A DNA stretch of 25,023 nucleotides, taken from Firmicutes bacterium UBA3932 (GTDB lineage: Bacteria; Bacillota; Clostridia; Peptostreptococcales; Anaerovoracaceae). The notes under the pieces are model-generated. The model was not told where the DNA came from. It made no database searches and saw nothing but the letters and a program-made list of their open reading frames with translations. Shown here one piece after another: positions 14,748-23,379 of the stretch. The position numbers and the translations under genes are program-made. The stretch's first letter is position 1. Each line of letters begins with the position of its first letter. The stretch covers positions 1 through 25,023 of the forward strand of contig DGEG01000097.1 of NCBI GenBank assembly GCA_002385825.1, read 5' to 3'.

Positions 14748-15668
14748 TTACAGCGGTTCTTTCAAATTAATACGGCGCTTTCTAATTTTCCACCACAGTA
14801 CTCCTGCAAATTTTTTTATATCCAGCTCCATTATGAACAGGCTCACAAGAAGCAAAGCCGCTCCCAAATACGCCCTGGGAGAGAGTACCTCTCCCGCGAC
14901 AAAAAAAGCCACCAGTGCAGCAAATACCGGTTCCAGAGAAAATATCACTCCTACGTGGGAAGCGCTGGTATATTGTTGGGCGATGGTCTGGGCAACGAAA
15001 GAGAATCCGGTGCAGAAAACCGCTAAAACTAAAATTGAAACCCATACTTTGCCCGATGAGGGAAGCGCCGGGCTTTCAAAAACTGCGGAGAGAAACAGCT
15101 GGTAGATTCCGCAGAATCCCAACTGGTAAACACCAAGCTGGTAGACAATTACTCCTTCCTTCATCACCGCGCTCTCCGTAACAAGCAAATGCACTGCATA
15201 TGCCACAGCGCAGAGAATGCAGAGGATATCACCTAGAGCAGGCCTTAAACTCTCGTTGAGGGTAAGAAATGCGATGCCCGCAAGGGCAAACACAACAGAT
15301 ATTATTAACTTTTTTTCGGCCCGCTGACCTTTGAAAAAGAACCCCATGACCGGAGTTATTACTACGGTGAGAGCACAGAGAAAACCTGCATTTGAGAGGC
15401 TCGTATACTTCACACCGAAGGTAGAACCCAAGTATACCACCATGAGAATGGCTCCCAGCAACGCAGCATATTTAAGAGTAATAACGTTGGTTGGCCTTAA
15501 TCTTTTTCCTGTCAAAAGCACCGCCACAAGAAATGCGATAATAAAGCGTAAAGCATTGATGTTAAACGGATCCAGCTCTTCCAGGACAAAATCTGTCAAC
15601 AGATAGGATATCCCCCAAAGCATGGTGACCAAAAGCAGTGTCAAATCGGCTTTTACCTGCGATTTCAT
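14748..15668 (-). CDS. DMT superfamily (EamA) membrane transporter
   Basis: The protein of about 306 residues is an inner-membrane permease of the drug/metabolite transporter group, with roughly ten hydrophobic helices arranged as two EamA repeats. The first repeat begins LTLLLVTMLWGISYLL and the second contains the typical SLEPVFAALVAFFVAGE. The substrate is unknown; relatives export amino acids or other small metabolites. I choose the ATG at 15668 with AAAGGA 11 nt upstream; a longer frame from 15740 would add a polar segment not expected before the first helix. The gene stands between holA (114 nt upstream) and the stnABC promoter; I see no clear promoter of its own, so it may be read through from comEC-holA. 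Confidence 0.85.
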   Translation of the reverse strand: MKSQVKADLTLLLVTMLWGISYLLTDFVLEELDPFNINALRFIIAFLVAVLLTGKRLRPTNVITLKYAALLGAILMVVYLGSTFGVKYTSLSNAGFLCALTVVITPVMGFFFKGQRAEKKLIISVVFALAGIAFLTLNESLRPALGDILCILCAVAYAVHLLVTESAVMKEGVIVYQLGVYQLGFCGIYQLFLSAVFESPALPSSGKVWVSILVLAVFCTGFSFVAQTIAQQYTSASHVGVIFSLEPVFAALVAFFVAGEVLSPRAYLGAALLLVSLFIMELDIKKFAGVLWWKIRKRRINLKEPL

Positions 15669-15782
15669 ATATGTTCTACTATCCTTTCTTTTTTCGAAAA
15701 AATATCCTTTTGTGAGTGTTGTGAAAGTGGATTTTTGCACAACTGTTAACGGGCGAACACAACAAATGTTTTACAATATTTT

Positions 15783-16835
15783 TTATAGATTGGCAATAAG
15801 CATTTCCAGGGCAAGCCTTTCATCCAAAAGCCCCGTTTTGATGTTTTTTTCCACATCAAAGCAGCAGCTGAGAATCCGACGAAGCTGGTCTACCGAATAA
15901 AGCCTTGAATTCTCACCGGCAATCTTAACCCGGTATTCGTGAGCTCCTGTGGCAGTCTTTATTTCTCCTAAGCTTAAGCCCTCCTCCCGCATCTCCTTAA
16001 CCATGAGAATCAATTCATAATGGGAGCAGATTAGGGCCAAAAGCCTGTACACGTTCTCTCCCGAGGCCAGAAGATTATGCAGAAGCAAAAGGGCTTCGTC
16101 CTTCCGGTTATTGGATATGGAGTTGATCATATCAAAGACATAGGTCTCCGTATTACCCGACAGCGCCGCCGCCACATCGCTCAACCGGATTACATCATCG
16201 TCACAGTGGGCTATCAGTTTTTTTATGTCGTTATCCAGATTGTAAAGCGTATAGTCGGACTGCCTGTCCATATATCCAGACATAGCAATCATATGACTGA
16301 TAACCCCTGCGGCTGCTGTCTTTCCCCATTGCTTCAACCGTTTCTGGATAAAGCTTCGGATTTCGCTTTCCGAAAGCCGGCCGAACTCGTAACAAGCTCC
16401 GGCAGCTGAGATAGCTTTATACAGCTTCCTCCGTTTATCCACCGAATCCGCAGTCAGAATCAACAGACAGCTGTCGGGCAGTTCTTTCAGATACTCTATT
16501 AAAGCTTTTTCTTCAGCTTCGGTATAGCTTTCTTTGATGCTCTCCCCGCCTGCGGGAAAATCCTCGACTATTACGACCCTCTTTTCCGATAGCATGGGCA
16601 AGGTTTCACACTGCTCTATTATGGCTTCTACCGTGGCCGCTTCTCTCTCCAGCCTGGAGCAGTTCAACTGTCTCAGGGTGGGCTCCACATAGTGCTCCAC
16701 AATGAGATCCGCTGCCCAACGAACCAGATATTGTTCCTCTCCATAAAAAAAGAGAGGGTTTCCCAAACCTTCCTTTAAATCCTTCTGGATCCTCTTGAAT
16801 GCATGTTCTTTCGTTTTCTGAGTCCTTGTTGCCAA
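15783..16835 (-). CDS. holA: DNA polymerase III delta subunit (YqeN type)
   Basis: The 350-residue protein is the delta subunit of the clamp loader, which opens the beta clamp. It shows the family's N-terminal FFYGEEQYLV region, the central block RVVIVEDFP, and the LLILTADSVDKRRKLYKAI segment, then the helical collar domain with ETYVFDMINSISNNRKDEAL. The start is a TTG at 16835 with GAGAGG about 7 nt upstream; no ATG exists near the N-terminus. It lies 24 nt after comEC in the same direction, the comEC-holA order seen in many Firmicutes. Confidence 0.93.
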   Translation of the reverse strand: MATRTQKTKEHAFKRIQKDLKEGLGNPLFFYGEEQYLVRWAADLIVEHYVEPTLRQLNCSRLEREAATVEAIIEQCETLPMLSEKRVVIVEDFPAGGESIKESYTEAEEKALIEYLKELPDSCLLILTADSVDKRRKLYKAISAAGACYEFGRLSESEIRSFIQKRLKQWGKTAAAGVISHMIAMSGYMDRQSDYTLYNLDNDIKKLIAHCDDDVIRLSDVAAALSGNTETYVFDMINSISNNRKDEALLLLHNLLASGENVYRLLALICSHYELILMVKEMREEGLSLGEIKTATGAHEYRVKIAGENSRLYSVDQLRRILSCCFDVEKNIKTGLLDERLALEMLIANL

Positions 16836-16859
16836 TTTGAGACCTCTCGGAAAAAGGGA

Positions 16860-19271
16860 TTATATCATGGTGCGAAAACGGACGCCGGTCTTTCTTACGT
16901 CAAGGAGTACGGCGCCGTGGCGATCATTTCTAAAGACGATTATACCCTTTTTCTCCAATTTTTCAATTACATCCGGATGCGGATGCCCGAAATTATTCTT
17001 CCCCACCTGTATCACCGCCGCTTGAGGAGACACTGCATCGAGGAACTGATCCCCTGTTGAAAACCTGGAACCGTGGTGGCCCACCTTTAAAATATCCGCC
17101 CTGAGCATTTCATGAGAAGCCTTTTTGTAAGAATCCATGAGCAACCTTTCGCCTTCAAAGCCCATGTCCCCTGTCACCAGCAGTGAAATTCCCTTGTAAC
17201 TCACTCGCAGCACCAGGCTGCAAAGATTTTCGTCCGCTTCTTCCGAAATGAGCTGCCATGATGTTTCTTCGTCATGGATGTTCGGATAAAGAATATCGAT
17301 ATAGATGTCATCTTCTATATGAAGCCTGTTCCCGGCTGCCACGTAAATCATTTGCGTCTCATCAAGACCGGTGTCATAGAGGATTTCTTCTTCCTTAATG
17401 CGGTTTGCATGGTAAACTGCCAGCTTCCTCACTGGCATGAGCCTGCAAAGAGATGCAATTCCGCCGTAATGGTCCTGGTGAAGATGGGTGACGACAGCCA
17501 AATCCACTCTGTCCACACCGTTTTTAAGCAGATATGGCAGCAATACTTTTTTGCCCGTATCGTAATCTGTACTCCCCCCTCCGTCGATAAGAATGTTCTT
17601 CCCCGATGGAGTTCGCAGGTGTATGCAGTCGCCCTGCCCCACATCCACAAATACAATATCCGCCCTCCTCTCATTTTCGCCCATAATATAAGGTGACACG
17701 ACGGAAATGCAGAGTATGAAGATGCAGATGCTGACAATCAAGACCTTGTTTCTGTTACGGTACAAGATCCAGAAACTCTCCGACGTGAAAAAGAAAAACA
17801 AACCGTAATATATTACCAACATCCACACGGAGGGCGATTTAACGGTCATGGAAGAAAACCCAACCTCTCCCGCAAAGCGATTCAGCTGAATCATGATTTC
17901 AATCAAGAGTTCTGCTGCCGTTGCCCCAAAGCCGAATAAAAAACCTTGATTAAAACTCAGCGCTATAAGCCCCATTCCCAGGGGCAGAATCAACCCGGCC
18001 AGCATAATTACAGGAAAGTTGATCAAAAATGCCGAAAATGAAAAGTACTGGAAGTGATATGCGGACGCAGGGGCCATACCCGCTTGTATTATGAATAGAG
18101 GTGCGGCAGCGTGCAGCAAAGCCGCAATCCGTTCATAACGTTTGTTTTCATTCAATTTCTCAATTTTGCTCACCGCCAAGGGAAGGGCAAAGGCTAAAGT
18201 GAACACCGCCAAATAGGAGAGTTGAAATCCCAGACTGAAAAGATAGAAGGGATTGTAAAGCAGCATGAGAAAGGCAGAGAAACTGGTGCAACAGAGCAGG
18301 TCGTACCTTCTGTGCAGGAATTTGGAAAGAATATGAACGATAATCATCAGAAAAGCCCTTACCACTGTATCGGAGAAATTGGCCAGAGCTGCATAAAAGA
18401 ACAGAATTCCTGAAGCACAGGCGGATACGATGGGATTTCTGCGGTTTCGGAAGAGTCTGCATATGTAGACATAGATGATGCTTACGTGGATACCTGAAAC
18501 TGAAAGGATATGAGCGCAGCCGTTTCGTTGAAAATCCTCATAGATCTCGTCGTCTATGTGAAGCTTGTCTCCAAAAAGGATGCCGAAAAGCAGAGCTTTG
18601 GCATCCCGGTCCATGAACCTGTCAAGGGAATCGGAAAAACTGTATTTCAGTTTGCCCATTGCAGCAATTGCCCTATTCCCCCGTTCGGCAATCTCCAGAT
18701 GAGAGTCGCTGGCGGTTATAATTCCCGCTATCCTTCTCGTCTTTAAATAAAGTTTATAGTCGAACAGACCCGGATTCCTCGATCCTGACGGAAGGCTTAG
18801 CTTACCTTTCACCTGCACCTTATTTCCGAACAGATCAGATATCGTCTCGTGGGCCACACTCACATCCCCGCCTTCATCTGCACTCATCCCTCGTTCTTTC
18901 GTCGAAAAGGCCAGGTTGACGATGAGTTTATCTTGAACGGTACCTGCAACATTCCCGCATTGCCATGAATCCGGTTTGAGCAAAAGCCGCAGGTAGTTCC
19001 CCCTGTCTTCAACATTCAAGACCGTTCCCGTAACAGATATGACGTGATCCTCATAATTGGCTAAAGGCTCGGGGCGGCTGTCATGCAGGTGAAAATAACA
19101 TGCCCCCATAAGCGCCATGGTCAAAAAGATGCACAGGTGTTGTTTTCTCAGCAATAAGGAAGGCAGAGCAAGAGTCCCGAACAAAGAGACCGTCCACCAA
19201 AAACCGAGATAATATCCAGTCCAAATACCGCCGGCAAAAGCGGCAAAAATAAAAGCTATAGGTCTTCTCAC
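16860..19271 (-). CDS. comEC: ComEC/Rec2 DNA uptake channel and metallo-beta-lactamase-like protein
   Basis: This large membrane protein forms the channel that brings single-stranded DNA into competent cells. It has an N-terminal DUF4131/OB-like region between the first membrane segments, a central competence domain with many helices that contains SVSGIHVSIIYVY, and a C-terminal metallo-beta-lactamase-like domain with DVGQGDC, THLHQDHYGG and VGHHGSR motifs, whose nuclease-type metal ligands appear intact. I start it at the GTG at 19271 (about 803 residues, beginning MRRPIAFIF) because the frame-opening TTG at 19334 is itself the -35 box of a good promoter. Ribosome site before the GTG is weak. 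Other com genes are not in the window, so natural competence cannot be concluded. Confidence 0.92.
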   Translation of the reverse strand: MRRPIAFIFAAFAGGIWTGYYLGFWWTVSLFGTLALPSLLLRKQHLCIFLTMALMGACYFHLHDSRPEPLANYEDHVISVTGTVLNVEDRGNYLRLLLKPDSWQCGNVAGTVQDKLIVNLAFSTKERGMSADEGGDVSVAHETISDLFGNKVQVKGKLSLPSGSRNPGLFDYKLYLKTRRIAGIITASDSHLEIAERGNRAIAAMGKLKYSFSDSLDRFMDRDAKALLFGILFGDKLHIDDEIYEDFQRNGCAHILSVSGIHVSIIYVYICRLFRNRRNPIVSACASGILFFYAALANFSDTVVRAFLMIIVHILSKFLHRRYDLLCCTSFSAFLMLLYNPFYLFSLGFQLSYLAVFTLAFALPLAVSKIEKLNENKRYERIAALLHAAAPLFIIQAGMAPASAYHFQYFSFSAFLINFPVIMLAGLILPLGMGLIALSFNQGFLFGFGATAAELLIEIMIQLNRFAGEVGFSSMTVKSPSVWMLVIYYGLFFFFTSESFWILYRNRNKVLIVSICIFILCISVVSPYIMGENERRADIVFVDVGQGDCIHLRTPSGKNILIDGGGSTDYDTGKKVLLPYLLKNGVDRVDLAVVTHLHQDHYGGIASLCRLMPVRKLAVYHANRIKEEEILYDTGLDETQMIYVAAGNRLHIEDDIYIDILYPNIHDEETSWQLISEEADENLCSLVLRVSYKGISLLVTGDMGFEGERLLMDSYKKASHEMLRADILKVGHHGSRFSTGDQFLDAVSPQAAVIQVGKNNFGHPHPDVIEKLEKKGIIVFRNDRHGAVLLDVRKTGVRFRTMI

Positions 19272-19305
19272 TGCATTGTTTACAGCTTCCGTGTTCCCTT
19301 TGTTA

Positions 19306-19334
19306 TTATTACCATATTTTAACTGTAATGTCAA
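19306..19334 (-). promoter_or_regulatory. Sigma-A promoter of comEC-holA
   Basis: On the minus strand a perfect TTGACA (19334-19329) is followed after 17 bp by TAATAA (19311-19306), continuing as TAATAAT. The predicted start near 19299 leaves about 28 nt before the GTG at 19271. Confidence 0.7.
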
Positions 19335-19383
19335 TTCTTATTTTTCAATTTTATGACAAAGTGAAACAAAACAAGGCTGATTG

Positions 19384-19413
19384 CTGTCAAACAATATGTG
19401 TATATGCTATAAT
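19384..19413 (+). promoter_or_regulatory. Extended -10 promoter of the penicillin-binding protein gene
   Basis: TGCTATAAT (19405-19413) is a perfect extended -10; CTGTCA at 19384-19389 is a 4/6 match to the -35 box at 18 bp. The leader to the GTG start would be about 94 nt. The promoter diverges from that of comEC, about 50 bp away. Confidence 0.6.
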
Positions 19414-19513
19414 TAAACCCTGCTGAACAAATGATAACTATAATAATGATTTATATTTGATATTTGTTCCGCTTTATTTGTGCCCTCACAGTCGAATGAA
19501 ATCCCGAAAGTAG

Positions 19514-22500
19514 GTGTTTCCTTTGAGTGATAAATTCGATAATAAAGGCAATGGCTTTGATAATAGCAATGAAATCGACGAGTTTTTGAAACAGTTCGAT
19601 GAAATCAAGAAAAACTTCGTAGCCGCCGATGGCGAAGCGAAAGATCCTGGAGTTCCCGCAAGGAGTGATAATAATTCAGCGGGAACGGATACCATGGTCT
19701 TTTCGCGCCGGGGAAAAAGGCTGAATAGAACCAGCGATGAGGGGTTGGACAGGAATTATGACGAAAGATTAAGCAGACCTCCCGGCAGCCCTCTCGACGA
19801 GAGATTGAACATAGCTGATGACGAAAGATCGAACAGAACTCGCAACGAGTTGGACAACAAGTTAGACGAATTATTTAATAGCTCTCTTGACAAAAGACCG
19901 AAGAGAGAGCGGGCGAAATATAAAGAGAGCGAGGAAACGGAAGGATTTGCAGCTAATGATATGGCTAAGAAAAAAAGAAAGAAAAGATATCGTTTAAATT
20001 TAAAGCGGCTGATAATCGCATTAATCTGTATCGCTGTTCTCGCCTGCGGAGCCGTGGGAGTCTGGGCTTTGACGGTTATAAGCAAGACGCCGCCCATCGA
20101 TGCGGACAATATTTATTCCATGCTTTCAGAGAACTCGGTCATTTACGATGACGCAGGAAACGAAATAGAAAACCTGTTTGCCAGCGGAGCCGGCCTCAGG
20201 ACCAATCTTAACTTCACTGAAATGCCTGAGGATTTGATCAACGCCTTCATCGCCATTGAGGACAAGACCTTCTGGGAGCACGGAGGTTTTAATATTGTGC
20301 GTATTCTCGGGGCAATCTGGGATAGTCTTACCTCAGGAGATTCCATCAGAGGGACCAGTACCATTACCCAGCAGCTGGCCAGGAACCTCTACCTGGAAGA
20401 CACCATGACCGAGAGGTCCTTGAAAAGGAAGGTACAGGAAGCGTATTACGCCATACAGCTGGAACGCCAGCTTTCTAAAGAGCAGATAATAGAAGCCTAT
20501 TTGAATACAATTAACTTAGGAAGCGGGGCCTACGGTGTTCAGGCTGCCGCCCAAACTTACTTTTCTAAAAATGTTGATGAGCTTACTCTTGCAGAGTGCG
20601 CCGTTTTGGCCAGCATTCCCAAGAGCCCCAGCAAATACTCGCCTCTCAGGCGATTGTACAACGAGGATATTACCGATCCTGAGTCCCTGGATTTCGTATA
20701 TCGCGGAGATACCTTTAGCATATTTTACCAGGATGAATTTCTGGAACGGCAGAGATTGGTTTTGGCCTTTATGAAGGATCAAGGCCTTATAGACGAAGAC
20801 CGCTACCAGGAAGCGATAAACCAGGACATAAGGGCTTCCATCAATCCCAATATAGAGGTTTCTTCGGAAATCAGCTCTTACTTCGCCGATTATCTGATCA
20901 ATGAAGTAGTTGAAGATCTTATGCTCGAATACAATCTGAATGAGTCGGAAGCCAAGAACATGATTTACAACGGGGGACTGCGCATCTACAGCACCCTCAA
21001 CGTTTCCATGCAAAAAATCGTAGAATCCGAATTCGACAAGAACGATAATTTCCCCAAGGTTACAGGACTGAACAAGGACAAGAACGGAAATGCAAGAGAC
21101 TCTAGCGGAAACATCCTGCTTTATCATTACAGCAATATGTTCGATGAAGAAGGGAATTTCACCCTTAAACCGGATGAATACCGGATTAACGCCGACGGCT
21201 CCATGACCGTTTTCAAAGGAAATCGCCTCAATATCTACAGGACCGAAGTTCAAGGCAACGTGGAGTACAGCGTTGAATTCAAGAGCATATATACGGTGGA
21301 AGACGGGACTTTCTATACTATCCCAACCGGCTATATATTGATTCCCTCAAAGTTCAAAAGCAGGGATGACGAAGGCAATCTTATCATTCATAAAGACTTT
21401 TTCGGTGAGGACTGCCCCTTTACTTTAACGGAAGAGGGCATGACCATACCGAAAGGGCATTACCAGCTCAAAGACAAGGTAATCCAACCTCAGTCCTCAA
21501 TGGTCATAATGGATTACAAGACCGGAGCCATCAAAGCAATGGCCGGCGGTAGAGGTCTCAGCGGAAAGCTCCTGTTCAATCGGACAACGAGTACAAGACA
21601 ACCCGGTTCTGCCATCAAGCCTATGGCTGTTTACGCTCCTGCCTTGCAATTGACCGTCGATATGGTGAAAAATAATGTGGTAGATGAAAACACCAAATTA
21701 TGGACCGCAGCCACAGTGATCGATGACGCGCCTTTGGTCCTGGACGGTAAGCTATGGCCCAAGAACTGGTATTCCGGCTATCGCGGTCTGCACACCCTGA
21801 GGCGATCCGTGGAACAGTCAGTCAACGTGAATGCAGTGAAAGTCTTCCTTGAAATCGGTGCTCCCACTTCACTTTCTTTCCTTAAAAAACTGGGAGTCAC
21901 TTCTGTGGTCGAATCCGGAAACGTAAACGATATGAACCCCGCCGCTCTGGCCTTGGGAGGAATGACCAAGGGCATCTCCCCCCTGGAAATGGCTGCCGGC
22001 TACGGTGCATTTGCCAACCAGGGGCTCTATGTTGAACCCGTATCCTATACCAAGGTTACCAATAAACGGGGAGAAATTCTGCTGGAAAGCAATCCGGACA
22101 AAGAACAGGTGATGGACCGCGGAGTGGCCTTCATTATGACCGATATTCTGAGGACTACGGTTACAAACGGCATTGCCGGTTCCGCTGCCATCGGTTCCCA
22201 TCCCGTTGCCGGGAAAACGGGTACCACCTCGGATAACTACGACGCCTGGTTTGTAGGTATGACACCTCACTATGTAGGAGCGCTCTGGATAGGCAACGAC
22301 ATCAACATCGAGCTTTCTCAAGGAAGCGTTGCCGCAGCCAGACTCTGGGGCAAAATTATGAAACAGGTCCATTCCGGTCTTCCCTCCGCCAGTTTCCCGA
22401 AACCGGATAATGTGGTCACCGCAACCATCGACACAATGTCGGGTCTGCTTCCTTCGGAGTTATCCGAACTGGACCCCAGGGGAACCGTTAGAAGCGAGTA

Positions 22501-22984
22501 TTTCGTAACCGGCACAGTGCCCACCGCTACGGACAACGCTCATGTTGCCGTGACACTCTGTAACGATTCGGGTTATTTGGCCACGCCTTATTGCCACAGT
22601 ACGACAAGCAAAGTTATGGTAAGGCGGCCGCCGGGTTCCGTATTGTCATACGGAGGATTTACCGTAGCCGACATCGAATACGAAGCTCCGTCTTACTATT
22701 GCAACCGTCATAATTTCGATACAGCCACCTACCCCATCGATCCCAACACAGAACTGCAGCCCGATCCCTGGAGCGGAGGCCAAAACGGTATGCCGCCCTG
22801 GCACGGGCCGGACAACGGCAACAACAACAGAAACAACGGTAATAACGGGAACAACGATAATAACGGAAATAACGGCAATAACGACAATAACGGAACCGGA
22901 GGGCAGACTCCTCCTATTACCGACAGCAATCCGAATCCCGTTGTAAGCCCCGACGATTCAGAAAAACCTGAATGGTTGAACTGA
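19514..22984 (+). CDS. Class A penicillin-binding protein (transglycosylase-transpeptidase)
   Basis: The 1156-residue protein builds peptidoglycan outside the membrane. A long, charged cytoplasmic segment (1-160) with degenerate DER/LDxR repeats precedes one membrane helix (about 165-187). The GT51 glycosyltransferase has catalytic Glu249 in EDKTFWEHGG, then RGTSTITQQLARNLYL and RSLKRKVQEA. The transpeptidase has the three penicillin-binding motifs: Ser699-A-I-Lys702, S769-V-N771 and K901-T-G903. Between the two domains lies an insertion of roughly 170 residues, and the protein ends in an Asn/Gly/Asp-rich tail (about 1100-1127). It is much longer than PBP1a of Bacillus. The GTG at 19514 has a poor ribosome site; TTG at 19523 (giving MSDKFDN) with AGGTG 6 nt upstream is an equal alternative. 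Confidence 0.93.
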   Translation: MFPLSDKFDNKGNGFDNSNEIDEFLKQFDEIKKNFVAADGEAKDPGVPARSDNNSAGTDTMVFSRRGKRLNRTSDEGLDRNYDERLSRPPGSPLDERLNIADDERSNRTRNELDNKLDELFNSSLDKRPKRERAKYKESEETEGFAANDMAKKKRKKRYRLNLKRLIIALICIAVLACGAVGVWALTVISKTPPIDADNIYSMLSENSVIYDDAGNEIENLFASGAGLRTNLNFTEMPEDLINAFIAIEDKTFWEHGGFNIVRILGAIWDSLTSGDSIRGTSTITQQLARNLYLEDTMTERSLKRKVQEAYYAIQLERQLSKEQIIEAYLNTINLGSGAYGVQAAAQTYFSKNVDELTLAECAVLASIPKSPSKYSPLRRLYNEDITDPESLDFVYRGDTFSIFYQDEFLERQRLVLAFMKDQGLIDEDRYQEAINQDIRASINPNIEVSSEISSYFADYLINEVVEDLMLEYNLNESEAKNMIYNGGLRIYSTLNVSMQKIVESEFDKNDNFPKVTGLNKDKNGNARDSSGNILLYHYSNMFDEEGNFTLKPDEYRINADGSMTVFKGNRLNIYRTEVQGNVEYSVEFKSIYTVEDGTFYTIPTGYILIPSKFKSRDDEGNLIIHKDFFGEDCPFTLTEEGMTIPKGHYQLKDKVIQPQSSMVIMDYKTGAIKAMAGGRGLSGKLLFNRTTSTRQPGSAIKPMAVYAPALQLTVDMVKNNVVDENTKLWTAATVIDDAPLVLDGKLWPKNWYSGYRGLHTLRRSVEQSVNVNAVKVFLEIGAPTSLSFLKKLGVTSVVESGNVNDMNPAALALGGMTKGISPLEMAAGYGAFANQGLYVEPVSYTKVTNKRGEILLESNPDKEQVMDRGVAFIMTDILRTTVTNGIAGSAAIGSHPVAGKTGTTSDNYDAWFVGMTPHYVGALWIGNDINIELSQGSVAAARLWGKIMKQVHSGLPSASFPKPDNVVTATIDTMSGLLPSELSELDPRGTVRSEYFVTGTVPTATDNAHVAVTLCNDSGYLATPYCHSTTSKVMVRRPPGSVLSYGGFTVADIEYEAPSYYCNRHNFDTATYPIDPNTELQPDPWSGGQNGMPPWHGPDNGNNNRNNGNNGNNDNNGNNGNNDNNGTGGQTPPITDSNPNPVVSPDDSEKPEWLN
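19725..19920 (+). repeat. Degenerate repeats in the N-terminus of the penicillin-binding protein
   Basis: The motif GACGA(A/G)AGAT(T/C) recurs at 19760, 19796 and 19820, each time encoding DER in a context of alternating Leu, Asp and Arg, and similar LDxR/LDxxLD units continue to about 19900. The repeated unit is highly charged and probably disordered or coiled on the cytoplasmic side. Confidence 0.55.
22814..22893 (+). repeat. Asn-rich low-complexity tract
   Basis: AAC/AAT codons alternate with GGN or GAT/GAC to give NNG and NND triplets near the C-terminus of the penicillin-binding protein. Codon choice varies within the tract, so it is not a simple slippage tract of one repeated codon unit. 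Confidence 0.75.
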
Positions 22985-22989
22985 CAAAG

Positions 22990-23346
22990 TTAACGTATGG
23001 ACTTCGGACTGAAGATAAGTGCAACGATATAACCGAATACCACCGCCGCCGCTACCCCTGCGGCGGTATCTTTTATACCTCCTGTAAGCGCTCCCATCAA
23101 GCCCTCTTTAGAAGCGGCTTCCATGGTTCCCTTAGTAAGAGTATAACCGAAACCGGGAAGCGGTACCGTTGCACCGCTTCCCGCCAATTCAACAAGTGGC
23201 TGATATAACCCTAAACCGGTCAGTACGGCTCCCAAAACCACAAACAACACCAGTATTCTCGGGGCGGTCAGCTTTGTGCCGTCCATTAAAAGCTGACCTA
23301 CTACGCATATGCCCCCGCCTATAAGAAATGTCCACAAATAATCCAT
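22990..23346 (-). CDS. spoVAE: Stage V sporulation protein AE (SpoVAEb type)
   Basis: The 118-residue membrane protein is part of the SpoVA channel that moves dipicolinic acid into the forespore and out at germination. It is mostly hydrophobic helices with the family's GGGICVVGQLL start and the GSGATVPLPGFGYTLTKG segment, which parallels GAGVIVPITGFANSM in SpoVAC. GGAGG stands 8 nt before the ATG. It follows spoVAD by 33 nt and its stop lies only 5 nt from the stop of the converging penicillin-binding protein gene. Confidence 0.92.
   Translation of the reverse strand: MDYLWTFLIGGGICVVGQLLMDGTKLTAPRILVLFVVLGAVLTGLGLYQPLVELAGSGATVPLPGFGYTLTKGTMEAASKEGLMGALTGGIKDTAAGVAAAVVFGYIVALIFSPKSIR
23046..23075 (+). 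terminator. Terminator of the penicillin-binding protein gene, inside spoVAE
   Basis: A 7-bp all-GC stem (23046-23052 with 23060-23066) with a 7-nt loop is followed by TATCTTTTA on the plus strand. It lies about 60 nt after the penicillin-binding protein stop and within the 3' part of the oppositely oriented spoVAE coding region, in an Ala-rich stretch. Confidence 0.6.
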
Positions 23347-23379
23347 GGCATATTCCTCCGAAATTCATTTTCCGCACAG

